In this document: positions 20,812 to 31,609 of the stretch, piece after piece
How the letters are laid out: each line of letters opens with the position of its first letter
Position numbering within the stretch: the first letter of the stretch is position 1
DNA from: Ahaetulla prasina
Taxonomy: Eukaryota; Chordata; Lepidosauria; Squamata; Colubridae
DNA length: 64,000 bases
Reading direction: 5' to 3'
NCBI RefSeq assembly: GCF_028640845.1
Contig: NC_080540.1
Location: 51,814,561-51,878,560, forward strand
Position numbers and translations under genes: made by a program
Notes under the pieces: generated by a model
The model's input: only the letters and a program-made list of their open reading frames with translations
What the model was told of the DNA's origin: nothing
The model's database searches: none

Positions 20812-23800
20812 CCCCTCACCCCCCGGATTGCGCAGTCGTAGTCGGCCAGATAAGCAGGGCGGCGTCGGCTCCGCCCTGAGCGCCTGAGTTCGGGGTTCGG
20901 AGCGGCCGAGGATGGCAGGGGCGCGGCCACTTGAGGAACAGCATGAGGAACGGCGGAGGGCTCGATGACCGGAACTTCCGGAAGGACAGGTAAGGAAACC
21001 GCCGAGGCGCTTGGCCGCGTATGAGATGGAAATGCGTGGAATTGCGAGTGATCGTTGTTAAGTGTGATCGGTTGGCTCCGGCTTGCCGGAGTGGCAGGAG
21101 TAGGAGGGTCTTGCGCCGCTTGGTATTGATGTTGTTGTTGTTGGGTTACTCCGGTGGCGTCCGGGGTCTGCCCGGGTGTTGGTTCTTCCGGGTTGAGACG
21201 GGCGTCTTGTGGAAGAGTTGAACGCTGGAGGTCATCTTCACCGGTGGGCAGGCGACGCCTTAATTGGTTAATGTGGCGCCGCCAGATTCGCCCATCCTCA
21301 AGGAGGACCCTATAAGAATAGGGCCCAGATAATTGTATTATGTGTCCGGGTAGCCATTGCGGAACATCCCCAAAATTTTGTGCGTATACTAAGTCCTCAA
21401 TACCGAAACCACGGACCCGACCCTCATGGGCAGGAACCCTGTCGGACCCATACGTGGGGTGCAACCTGTCCAGGACGGTACGCAGACGGCGCCCCATTAA
21501 CAGCTCAGCTGGTGTTATTTTAGTTACACTGCACGGAGTGCTATGCTGGGCTAACAAGTATTGATTTATTTTCTGTTGCCAATCAGCCCCCCCCAGACGG
21601 CCCAAAGCGTCTTTTGCCGATCTTACGGCCCGTTCTGCAAGGCCGTTAGCCGCCGGGTGGAACGGGGCCGTGGGGGCGTGGCGGATGCCAAGCCTGGCTA
21701 AAAACAGCTGGAAGGCAGCTGCAGAAAATTGAGGTCCGTTGTCAGTAACTAAGACATCCGGCAACCCATGGGTTGAAAATAACCTGTCTAGGACCTTGAT
21801 GATAGAGTCAGCAGTGGTCGACGGCGTCAGGACTAATTCTACCCACTTGGAGTACGCGTCGACCACTACGAGGAAGGTCCGTCCCTGGAAGGGGCCAGCG
21901 AGATCCGCGTGGATCCGTGCCCAAGGGCCCCTCGGTGTCTCCCAGTCCCGGACTGGAGCGGCAGGGGGCGCTGCACGGGAGGATTGACAAGGGTGACACC
22001 GTCCCACCCAGGACTCTATCTCTTGGTCTAAATTTGGCCACCAAACATAGCTTCGCCCTAGGGCTTTCATGCGCCCGATACCAGGGTGGGCCACATGGAG
22101 ACATGACAGTATTTGGGGCCGTAAAGTGGGGGGAACTACCACCCTATGTCCCCAGAGCAGACACCCTGACTGGGTGGACAGTTCGCCGCGTCTGCGGACG
22201 TATGGTAGGAATTCAGGGGCCACCGTCCCCTGGGGCCAACCCCTCCGAACCCAATCAATGACTTGGGACATTACGGGGTCCTTTCCAGACTCCCGGCATA
22301 TGTCGGAAGCAGCTACCGGGCAATCTGATTCCTCAATCAGAAGAATGGGCATCGAGGGGGCCGGATCCCTAACGTGGGCGGGAAGTGGACAGCGGCTGAG
22401 GGCATCGGCATGGCCAATTTCTTTTCCCGGCCTATGTACCAAACGGTACGAATAGGCTGCAAGAAATTCGGCCCACCGAGACATTCTCGGGGATAGAATT
22501 TGGGGGGTGGGTCGGTCACCGGCCAGTAAGCCTAGAAGGGGCTTATGGTCAGTGACCACGGAAAAACAGCGACCATAGAGGTAGTCGTGGAACCGCTTAA
22601 CTCCCGCTACCAAGGCGAGGGCCTCCCTATCCAGCTGACTATAATTTCGTTCAGCTGGGGATAGGGTCTTGTGAGTAGAAAGCTATGGGGGCTTCAATCC
22701 CATTGGGGAGGACATGGCTGAGAACAGCGCCAATACCACAAGGCGAAGCGTCGCCTGTTAGTGAGAGAGGCAAGGTCTCGTCATACTGTACCAAGACAGC
22801 GGACGAGGTGAGGAGGCGTTTGACAGCGGCAAAAGCTGTTGCCGCGGCTCGGTCCCATACCCAGGGTGCGTCTGCGTCTAGTAATCGGTGTAGCGGTTCT
22901 GCCACAGTTGCTTTGTTAGGCAGAAACACCGCATAAAAGTTAAGAAGCCCCAGGAATGCCTGGAGCTCTGCCTTGCAGGTGGGGGTTGGGGCATTTTGGA
23001 TTGCCGCTACCTTGGAGGGAGTGGGGTGGATGCCATGGGCATCCACCAAAAACCCCAGGAATTCCACCCGTGGGACTCCAATTTTGCACTTTTCCCTCTT
23101 CAGTCTCAACCCCGCCTGACGGAAACGGTTTAACACCGCCCTTACTTTGGTGACAAGCTCTGGCATATCCCTGGCCGAGACTATTACGTCATCAAAGTAA
23201 GGGACCACCCCCGGAATCTCATGGAGCAGGCGCTCCATGATACCCTGGAATATTCCTGGCGCTACACTGACCCCGAATTGAAGTCTCGTGCATTTAAAAG
23301 CTCCCCGGTGGGTGACGATCGTTTGGGCCAATGCTGTTTCGTCATCCACCGGGAGCTGTTGATAAGCCTGGGCCATGTCCAGTTTAGCAAAGATGCGGTC
23401 CTTTCCCAGGGAGTGGAGGAGGTGCTGGACTACCGGCACCGGGTAAGGATTTGCCTGTAGGGCTTTATTAATAGTCCCCTTGTAGTCGGCACAGATCCTC
23501 ACGGATCCATCTGGCTTAAGGGGAATGACAATAGGGGTTTCCCATTTCGCGTGGTCTATCGGAATTAAAACCCCTTGGGCTATTAAGCGGTCAAGCTGCT
23601 CATCCACCTTCGGTCTCAATGCCAGGGAACCCGTCTTGGTTTGAGCCGTATGGGCGCCACCTGGGGATCTAAGTTCAGGGAAATGGGGGACCCCCGATAT
23701 TTACCCAGGCTCTCATCAAAAACATCTGAGAATTCGGCAGCCAGCATGGAGGTGACATCCAGGCGTGTGTTGTGGACCCCGGCGACGTGCAGGCCCAAGG

Positions 23801-25052
23801 CGGTGAACCAGTCGAGCCCCAAAAGGCAAGACCGGTCGCCCTTAACCACAATTAGTGGGAGGTGGTCATTGAAGCCATGATATGCCACCCGGAATTTTCC
23901 AACCCCTACAGTAGGTATAGCCCCCCCCTGGTAGTCTCTCAATGTGACAGCGCAGGGTTTCAGGCTGGCCTTGGAGACACTCGGTAGAAGTCGCTGCAGT
24001 GCAGACCAAGCGATAAGTGACCGGGACGACCCCGTGTCCACCTCCATAGTGCACGGCACCCCCTCCAAGTCGACGGTGATGTAGATCTTGTCGGACGAGG
24101 GCGCGGAAGCTGCATAGCTGACAGGGACATCATCTTCAAAATGGGCCACAGTGGCATACTCTCTTTGGCGCGGTGCAAGCGTCTTGAATTGTCCCCGCGA
24201 TTGGACCGGACTGCGGCCGACATCCTGGACTGGCAGAGTAGCCCGGCAAACCCTGGCTAGGTGGCCGCGCTTTCCGCAACGGCGACAAACGGCGGACTTG
24301 AACTTGCAGTCCTCTCTCGCGTGCTCACCGCCACAGCCAAGGCATCGAGGTTGGGAACGTTGGGAGCGTTGGGAGCGTTGGGAGCGTTTACTCTCAGGGA
24401 GGCTTGCCCGTTTCGATGTAAGGTTGAGGCGGCTCACCTCAGCTTCTTCCCCCGACGAGGTTTCCTGGGCCGTGTCTCCAAAATGGATAGAACGGCTCTC
24501 GTTCATCGTTCCCGGTCGGCACCGGTGAAGCTCCACAGCTGACTGTTCGGCCATTTCGGCCGCTCTCGCTTCATCCATGGCCAGTTGGAAAGTCAAGTCC
24601 TTCCGGGCAAGGAGGCGGCGTTGGAGCTTTAAGTCCTTGACCCCGTAGACGAATTGGTCTAACAACATGTTCTCGAGGTCCAGGAACTCGCAGTGTAAAG
24701 CAGCAGTCCTCAGGGAGGATACGAAGTCATTAATCGTAGCAGAATCAGATTGGAAACAACGGCGAAAAGCGTGGCGGCGGGCGATACGGGAGGGCGCTGG
24801 AGCATAGTGCCCTCGGAGTTTATCGAGCAAAACCTCCCAGGACACTTCGCATAGCGGCTGAGGCGCTGCAAGCGATCGAGCGACGTTGAAAACTTCGCTG
24901 CCACAAGAGCTTAAAAAATAGCCACGCTTCCGAGCGCTGGAGATGTCCGATAAGTCGTTTGCCTGCAGGAAACAGTTGAATCTCTCCAAGTAGGCGTCCC
25001 ATGAGTCAGTGGAGGGGACGAACGGAGCGAAGGTGGGCATCAGGGTCGACAT
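20610..25052 (-). pseudogene. Gag-pol polyprotein of Gypsy element 2 (two frameshifts)
   Basis: Three frame segments cover one polyprotein. 23616-25052: gag from the ATG at 25052, zinc knuckles CLGCGGEHAREDC and CRRCGKRGHLARVC, then protease (VDTGS, LLGLDWF). 22651-23619: reverse transcriptase with LDMAQAY, RLQFGVSVAP and YFDD. 20610 to about 22670: RNase H (TDHKPL, HADALSR), integrase zinc finger (CHPC), core (ADLAGPF, TDNGPQF, NGLAERA) and GPYSYRVLL end. The frame changes near 23624-23627, where the next segment needs one more base, and near 22671-22673, where it needs one fewer. Gag carries a 9-bp tandem repeat at 24351-24386 giving repeated S-Q-R. The frame has no stop before the polypurine tract and ends inside the 3' LTR. 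Confidence 0.92.
20812..20826 (-). other. Polypurine tract of Gypsy element 2
   Basis: Coding strand GGGGGGTGAGGGG immediately before the 3' LTR. It is G-rich with one internal T, still in the expected position. Confidence 0.7.
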
Positions 25053-25094
25053 GACGAGACGAAGTAGCTACACGATGGCTCGGAAATCCACAAA

Positions 25095-25106
25095 CCTTCG
25101 TCGCCA
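25095..25106 (-). other. Primer-binding site of Gypsy element 2
   Basis: TGGCGACGAAGG, one base after the 5' LTR, identical in sequence and spacing to element 1. Confidence 0.75.
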
Positions 25107-25107
25107 G

Positions 25108-25377
25108 TGTTAAGTTCAATAAACACGGAGGCGATTGAATCAACAACTGTTCTTTTTAATGTTAGCAACTCTTTTTTAACAGGCACGAACCGTGCTCCAA
25201 CACACACGAACAGAACTAACTCTCTGACAGGAACGAACGTGTTTCCTCCTCAGCAACTGCGAGCTGTCAGATGGGGAGCCAATCATAACGCTCCCAGCTT
25301 CCCGCTTCTTCTGTTGCTTGCGTCTCAGCCAATCAGACCGAGCGGTGCTTGGATTGGCTGATACGCAGGACACAACA
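25108..25377 (-). repeat. 5' LTR of Gypsy element 2
   Basis: 270 bp, identical by eye to the 3' LTR at 20542-20811, which indicates that very little time has passed since insertion. Confidence 0.93.
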
Positions 25378-25382
25378 CCACT

Positions 25383-25740
25383 CCCTTACAATCCTCAGTT
25401 TCCGACATTATTATCCATGTTAGGGTTGGATAATAGAGTAGGGTTAACAAATTTAATTTGCTACCTCCATACCCCTTGGAGACCACTAAAAAAATAGTAA
25501 CAGAATCTCTTCGTGTTTATTCAAGCCTTGCTCTAGTAAGCTTTGATAGTGATGCTCGGCATATAAGTTTAAAGATAAACTTGTGTTACATTTTTTTTTA
25601 AAAAAAAACACATAAATCTCTGGATCTGGAAGTTCAAGTACAACCTGACACATCATCATTCCCAGAAAAAAGAGCCATGCCTTTGTGTAAAGAGGTAACA
25701 TCCCTTCAAGGTATGTCAGTTTGAAAACCCAGTGTCATAT
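25383..25740. other. Unassigned interval
   Basis: No gene or element ends recognised. Contains short T and A runs near 25591-25609. Confidence 0.5.
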
Positions 25741-25752
25741 AGATCAGTATTA

Positions 25753-26096
25753 AAAGGTAAAGGTTCCCCTCGCACATATGTGCTAGTCATTCCCAACTCT
25801 AGGGGGTGGTGTTCATCTCCGTTTCAAAGCCAAAGAGCCAGCGCTGTCCGAAGATGTCTCCATGGTCATCTAGCTGGCATGACTAAACGCCAAAGGCTGT
25901 TACCTTCTCTCCAAAGATGGTCCCTATTTTTCTACTTGCATTTTTTATGTGCTTTTGAACTGCTAGGCTGGCAGAAGCTGGGACAAGTAACGGGAGCTCA
26001 CCCTGTTAGGCGGCACTAGGGATTTGAATCGCTGAACTGCTGACCTTTTTATCGACAAGCTCAGCACCTTAGCCACTGAGCCTCCGCGTGTCCCCC
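25753..26096 (-). mobile_element. Sauria-type SINE, full length
   Basis: Reverse orientation of the SINE at 7863: it starts (plus strand) AAGGTAAAGGTTCCCCT and ends with the complement of the tRNA-like head (CCACTGAGCCTCCGCGTG). A 12-bp duplication agatcagtatta lies at 25741-25752 and 26097-26108. Confidence 0.9.
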
Positions 26097-26330
26097 AGAT
26101 CAGTATTACTTTTACTATAAAGTTGTAGTAAGAGAATCTTTAAAGTCTGAATGCCTTTCCCTGATCCCTCCCTTTTTGTTTCAGAGAATTAAGAAGGGGC
26201 TTGTTTGAGATATTTTCTCAAATTGCATTCTTGCTCCCAACTCAATCCTTTTTTTCTTTTTTTCTTACCAATATTTTGGTAGCAACACTTGCTTCTAGCC
26301 TGCAAGGCCATTCCTTCTTCTTTCTACAGA

Positions 26331-26565
26331 TGAATAGAATAGAATAGAATAGAATAGAATAGAATAGAATAGAATAGAATAGAATAGAATAGAATAGAAT
26401 AGAATAGAATAGTTGGAGGTCTTCTAGTCCAACCCCCTACTTAGGCAGGAAACCCTACACCACTTCAGACAAATGGTTATCCAAAATTTTCTTTAAAATT
26501 TCCAGTGTTGGAGCATTTACAACTTCTGGAGGCAAGTTGTTCCACTGATTAATTGTTCTAAGATG
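26331..26565 (-). mobile_element. CR1 3' end with an AATAG tail
   Basis: An AATAG tract (about 26333-26412) leads into GGAGGTCTTCTAGTCCAACC and the complement of the CR1 carboxy end (CATTTACAACTTCTGGAGGC, TTGTTCCACTGATTAATTG). Minus-strand, 5'-truncated. Here the pentamer sits on a CR1 end rather than on the jockey-like LINE. Confidence 0.85.
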
Positions 26566-27100
26566 AGTGGTGGTGATGGGATGAGATCAACACTGAGAAA
26601 AAGTGGCGCCCTCTTTAAAAAGGATCAGTTATCCTGCTTAGATCTGTTAAGTGAAGAAGGTAACAAGAGAGACTTTTAAAGCATGGCACATTTCTGAAAG
26701 ACAAGAAAAAAATGGAGAATCTGCATTGCTTTTACTTGATGGGATGCATATGAACAGATTTTCCCCCCCCTCATACAACAGTGATTCTCTATTTGAAAGT
26801 CTCCAGGCTTTTTGAACATTCTTGTTCTCATGCTGCTCCGCGTATATTTCTCCACTAACACCCATGAATCCCTTATTCTATTATTCTGGATGGATAGACT
26901 ATAAACACACTGAGTTTTATAATTTCTTGCCTGGGAAAGCCAAATTTGGCAAGCCGTTCTGTTCACAAGAATTGTATCACATACCGAGATATAACCATAG
27001 TTTTCAGGCTCTTCTGAACTGATTGTAAAACTTTAAATACAAAAAAAATAAAAAAAAATAAAAATACAAACCACCACTCTTGTTCTGTATTAATTCAATA
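26566..27100. other. Unassigned interval
   Basis: No gene recognised. An A-rich tract lies near 27041-27068. Confidence 0.5.
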
Positions 27101-27372
27101 CAGAACATTCAACCTTCCGCCACGAGCTTAAGACACATCTATTTATTTGGGCAGGGCTAGCCTAGGGTTTTAGTTTTTAAATTTAGTTTTTAATGGGGTT
27201 TTATATTATTTTATTCTAGTGATATTTTTAATTTGGCCTAATTAATAAGTTTTTTAATTGTTGTTTTTACCTGTATTATTTGCATGTTTTTATCTGACTG
27301 TGAACCGCCCTGAGTCCTTCGGGAGATAGGGCGGTATAAAAATTTGAATAACTAAATAAATAAATAAAAAAT
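27101..27372 (+). mobile_element. L2 LINE 3' end
   Basis: Begins within the end of the coding region (ACCTTCCGCCACGAGCTTAAG) and ends with the 3' hairpin ACCGCCCTGAGTCCTTCGGG at 27305 and an AAAT tail. Same family as 31030-31590. Confidence 0.8.
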
Positions 27373-27514
27373 AGGTGTTTAGCTCTGATATTGTATAATG
27401 TTACTTTGAGCCACAAATAAAAAATCTGTTTAGCCCAGGACACCTTTGGAGATACATTACTAATTGTTTTACCACTAGAGGTCACTAAACATTTCTTCCC
27501 TTTTGGATAGAACT

Positions 27515-27985
27515 GCAGAATAGAATAGAATAGAATAGAATAGAATAGAATAGAATAGAATAGAATAGAATAGAATAGAATAGAATAGAATAGAATAGAA
27601 TTTTTATTGTCCAAGTGGACACACAAGGAATTTGTCTTTGGTGCATATGCTCTCAGCGTACATAAGGAGAATAAAATGCATTCATCAAGAATAAAAAGAT
27701 ACAATACTTAGTGATAGTCAAGGTTACTAATAAGCTATCAAATCATACTAGGAAACATTTAAAAACAATATAGTAATAAGTAGGAAGAGAGAGATACTAG
27801 AAAGGAAGAGGAGAATAATAGTAATACAGTAAATTATTTGACATTGTTGTGGGAATTAGTTGTTAAGCAGAATGATGGCATTCAGGAAAAAACTGTCCTT
27901 GTGTCTAGTTGTTTTGGTGTGCAGTGCCCTATAGCATCTTTCTGAGGGCAGAAGTTGAAACAATTTATATCCAAGATGTGACGAA
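27515..27985 (-). mobile_element. Jockey-like LINE (Snake1-like) 3' end with a long AATAG tail
   Basis: An AATAG tract of about 85 bp (27517-27601) leads into TTTTTATTGTCCAAGTGGACACACAAGG and the family 3' UTR, stopping near 27985 in the end of the coding region. Minus strand; no intact frame. Confidence 0.85.
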
Positions 27986-28159
27986 TCACAAACACACTGT
28001 TTTCCTCAGATAATATTTAATCATTTATTTGATGACAAATAAATATAAGTCCTGACGAAAGACCTACTGCTAACTTCATCCAATAAGTTAACTGTTTATA
28101 CTTCATCTATCAGTGTAGAAAAAATAGTCTGACATTGTTTTAAATTGTGTATAGCTCAA

Positions 28160-28342
28160 AGTTCCCACTTCGGCAGGAAGCTAACAGTGCTCTGTGACAT
28201 CATGCTGGCCACAAGACCATAGGAATTTCTTTGGACAGCACTGGCTCAATGGCCTTGAAACGGAGATGAGATTGCCCCCTAAAGTCGGCTATGGTTAGAG
28301 GAGTAAAATCCGCAAGGACTCCTTTACCTTTACTTATCTGTA
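28160..28342 (+). mobile_element. Sauria-type SINE, 5'-truncated
   Basis: Matches the right half of the SINE at 7863 (CATGCTGGCCACAAGACCAT, CGGAGATGAGATTGCCCC) and ends CTTTACCTTTA. The tRNA-like head is absent. Confidence 0.8.
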
Positions 28343-28587
28343 GCTCAAAGCATCCTGATAGAGCTTCTCCAACTGAAAATGGCCTGAATGTGATGAAATA
28401 CAATTCATGTAAAATCCAGAAAGCATATGATCTTTGGCTGGAATTATAGAAATTAAAATCTAACGTATCTGGAGGGCATTGAATTGGGAAAGGCTGATCT
28501 AAATTCTGGACATTGGCAGTGTAAATTGGATTTGGTGTCTGAGAATGCTGGGACTTGTCTTCCTAATAGATGTTATAGGTATCAGAC

Positions 28588-29159
28588 CAGGGGTGAAATG
28601 CTCCCGGTTCAGACCGGGTCGCGCGATCCGGTAATGATGGGAGCAGGTAGTTCAAAGAACCGGTAGCAAAAATCCCTGCCCCCCCTCCCACTGTCCACGC
28701 CTCGCTGTTCCTCTTCTCTGTCCCTGAAGCGCTCGGTGGTGATATAGCTGCAAACGGCCTTAAATGACTACCATGGCGCTTCAAAGGGCCGCACTACAGC
28801 TGATCAATGCTGTAGGCAGCTAGGAGACCGGTGCCTCTATTTTTAAAGAAGGTAGACCGGTGCCTGCCAAAAAAAGGCACTTGGTAGACTGCTGCCTCTC
28901 AGTAAAACACAATTGGTAGACCGGGGCCTCTATTTTTAAAGAAGGTAGACTGGTGCCGCTCAGCAAAACGCAATTGGTAGACTGAAGCCTCTATTTTTAA
29001 AGAAGGTAGACCGGTGCCTCCCAAATTTTGTATACTTTATTATTTTTATTATTTATTATTATTGACCATGCCCATTCAGTCACCTGGCTACCAAGCCACA
29101 CCCACCAATTAAGCCACGCCCACAGAACCGGTAAGGAAAATTTTTAGATTTCACCCCTG
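28588..29159 (+). mobile_element. Non-autonomous hAT element with an internal minisatellite
   Basis: 572 bp, starting CAGGGGTGAAATGCTCCC and ending GATTTCACCCCTG, flanked by perfect duplications tatcagac (28580-28587 and 29160-29167). From about 28820 to 29022 it contains an irregular tandem array with the recurring words GGTAGACCGGTGCCTC and TATTTTTAAAGAA. No transposase. Confidence 0.88.
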
Positions 29160-29785
29160 TATCAGACTGAGGTAGGGTATTAAAACCTTGATTTACATGA
29201 TCATCATGTAAGACTACAGGCTTTAAATATGATTCTTCCTTCTCCTGGATGCCACTTGGCCAACATTTTGAAAAATGAAAGTCCTATTTCTATCCTGATT
29301 ATCTCTCTCTGTCTATCCCCCTGAAATGCCTATTTCTTGTATATTTGAGGACGGTGCTAAAATAGCAGGAATTTCTACTCATTTTCTTGAACTCTTCAAC
29401 TTTCAAAAGCTTTTTATTAATAGGTAAAGAACATAGAATAATAAATGAAATGGTTGTTTCTCCCTGAGAGTCAGACAGATTCCTTTTCTCATTCTTTCAT
29501 AATATTTATTTAGCCACTTTCTTCACAGGCTCTATAACAGTCATGATTTCTTTCCCACTCTTTCCCATTGTTTCGCTCCTGATGAAAGATGTCTGGCAGT
29601 TCTGAGTAAATACAGTGGCTGTACTAGACTATTTGTTGTATGCAATCATGTAGACATATATTCATATGTATGAACCATGGATAAAAGAATATGAATATAA
29701 AACAAATAGATATACGTAGATATAGGTATATTTTTTTTCAACATTTAGAATACTAGATGGCTGCCTAGTTCATATTCATGAATCC

Positions 29786-30333
29786 TACCGGTTCGGACTG
29801 GTTCGGGTGAACCTCTAGGGATTATGGCCATTAGTTCACCGAACCAGTAATTACCCCTCCTTGGCCCCACCCATACCCAGCCAGTCATCGCTCACCTCTT
29901 CCGGCTGCTCGATATTCCACAAAATTCAACGCTAAATGCAGCAGAGAAATGCTAACTTTTCTCTATCCATTCAGAACAGAGCTGCTGCAGCCTGGCCCTT
30001 TTAAGGTAGTCCCCAGGGGGGAGGGGGACTGGGGTGGGGGGAGAAGCTGGAATGGAGCCATTTTTGTGAAAGGCAGGAAAATGGGGAAGGGATTTTCCTA
30101 CCTGTCATCCATTCCTCAATCTCAACACAGACTGAGGGTAGGATGGTAGGCAGGAATATTTCCCTCCCCATTTTCCTGCCATTCGCGACAGGGAGTGGCT
30201 GGGAGGGGAGGGGCCGGTGAGGAGCCCCTCGAGGTGAGTGATGTCGAGTTGGCCATGCCCAGCCAGTCACATGACCTTCCCCCAACAAGCCACTCCCACA
30301 GAAACGATAGGGGAAATTTTTAAATTTCACTCC
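29786..30333 (+). mobile_element. Decayed hAT element of the CAGGGGTGAAAT group
   Basis: Shares the interior words CCGGTTCGGACTGGTTCGG and AAGCCACTCCCACAG and the right terminus AAATTTCACTCCTG with the better copies at 28588 and 42034. The left terminus is lost, so no target duplication could be paired. Confidence 0.55.
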
Positions 30334-30476
30334 TGATCTGTATGAATGGGTGACCTGTGAGCAGGCATACCCAAGCATATTCTTGCAACTCGGTAAGACA
30401 TGTATAAGATAAGTTCATACAGACCTGTTCATAAAGCCCCAACATCCAGTTGTTAAGATTCCGTTAGACCTACTAA

Positions 30477-30479
<3 letters not shown>

Positions 30480-30533
<54 letters not shown>

Positions 30534-30867
30534 CAGAGTTGGAAGGGACCTTGGAGGTCTTCTAGTCCAACCCCCTGCCCAGGCAGGAAACCCTACACCA
30601 TTTCAGACAAATGGCTATCCAACATTTTCTTAAAAATTTCCAGTGTTGGAGCATTTACAACTTCTGCAGGCAAGTTGTTCCACTGATTAATTGTTCTAAC
30701 TGTCAGGAAATTTCTCCTTAGTTCTAGGTTACTTCTCTCCTTGATTAGTTTCCACCCATTGCTTCTTGTTCTACCCTCAGGTGCATTGGAGAATAGTTTG
30801 GCTCCCTCTTCTTTGTGGCAACCCCTGAGATATTGGAACACTGCTATCATGTCTCCCCTAGTCCTTT
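30480..30867 (-). mobile_element. CR1 3' end with an AAT microsatellite tail
   Basis: An AAT tract (30480-30531) abuts CCAGAGTTGGAAGGGACCTT and the complement of the CR1 carboxy end; the reverse frame 30593-30850 is open for 85 codons and reads MIAVFQYLRG...RRNFLTVRTINQWNNLP. Minus strand, 5'-truncated. Confidence 0.88.
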
Positions 30868-31029
30868 GTTTTTTTCATGGTTCTGATCTTTATCTGTGCG
30901 GGGCGTTTTCTCTATAGTTTACACTATTCTAAGAATCTTGTTCTTGATCAGAGATTCTTTGCTTGCACAGATGTTAAGGTGGTCTCTTAAAATCTTAATT
31001 ATCATGAGAAGATTCTGTAAAATAGTAAT

Positions 31030-31590
31030 ATTTTACTCTCCTGCGTGAGCTGCACTGGCTTCCGGTGGTCTTTTGGGTGCAATTCAAGGTGTTGGTCACC
31101 ACCTTTAACGCTCTCCATGGCTTAGGACTGGGCTATTTACGGGACCGTCTACTGCCACAAACAGCCTCCCACCGACCTGTGCGCTCCCACAGAGAGGGCC
31201 TCCTTGGGGTGCCGTCAGTGAAACAATGTTGACTGGCGACCCCCAGGGGTAGGGCCTTCTCTGTGGGGGCTCCTGCCCTCTGAAACGAGCTGCCTCCGGG
31301 GCTTCGCCAACTACCCGACCTTCGGACCTTCCGCCGTGAGCTGAAGACTCTTTTATTCCATCGAGCTGGGTTAGCCTGATTAAGTGATTTTAAATGGGGT
31401 TTTAGTTTTTTGGATTATTTAGCTTTTTAATATTTTTGGCCACTATTTATATAATTTTTTAGTCTGTTTTTAATGTGTATTTATTGTATCTTTTAAATTG
31501 GCTGTTAACCGCACTAAGTCCTTTGGGAGAAGGGCGGTATACAAATGCAATTAATAAATAAATAATAAATAAATAAATAAATAAATATCT
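31030..31590 (+). mobile_element. L2 LINE 3' part
   Basis: Translation with breaks gives an L2-like carboxy end (LHWLPV near 31050, FKVLVTTFNALHGLG, RAFSVGAP, then LRTFRRELKTLLFHRAG). A 3' UTR with the degraded hairpin CCGCACTAAGTCCTTTGGGA and an AATAAATA tail to about 31590 follows. Dead copy. Confidence 0.8.
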
Positions 31591-31609
31591 TTAAGGTTTA
31601 CACAAAAAG

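Larger units (their letters stand above)
20542..25377 (-). mobile_element. Ty3/Gypsy LTR retrotransposon 2, very recent insertion
   Basis: A 4,836-bp element with 270-bp LTRs (20542-20811 and 25108-25377) shows no differences between them by eye. It begins TG, ends CA and is flanked by the perfect duplication ccact (20537-20541 and 25378-25382). Minus-strand order is 5' LTR, primer-binding site, gag, protease, reverse transcriptase, RNase H, integrase, polypurine tract, 3' LTR. The protein is clearly related to element 1 but diverged, and the LTRs are unrelated in sequence and length, so it is a separate family of the same lineage. Two frameshifts break pol. Confidence 0.95.

Noticed and set aside
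29786..30378. Open frames at 29949-30378
   Set aside because: They lie within a decayed hAT element and have no protein-family features.
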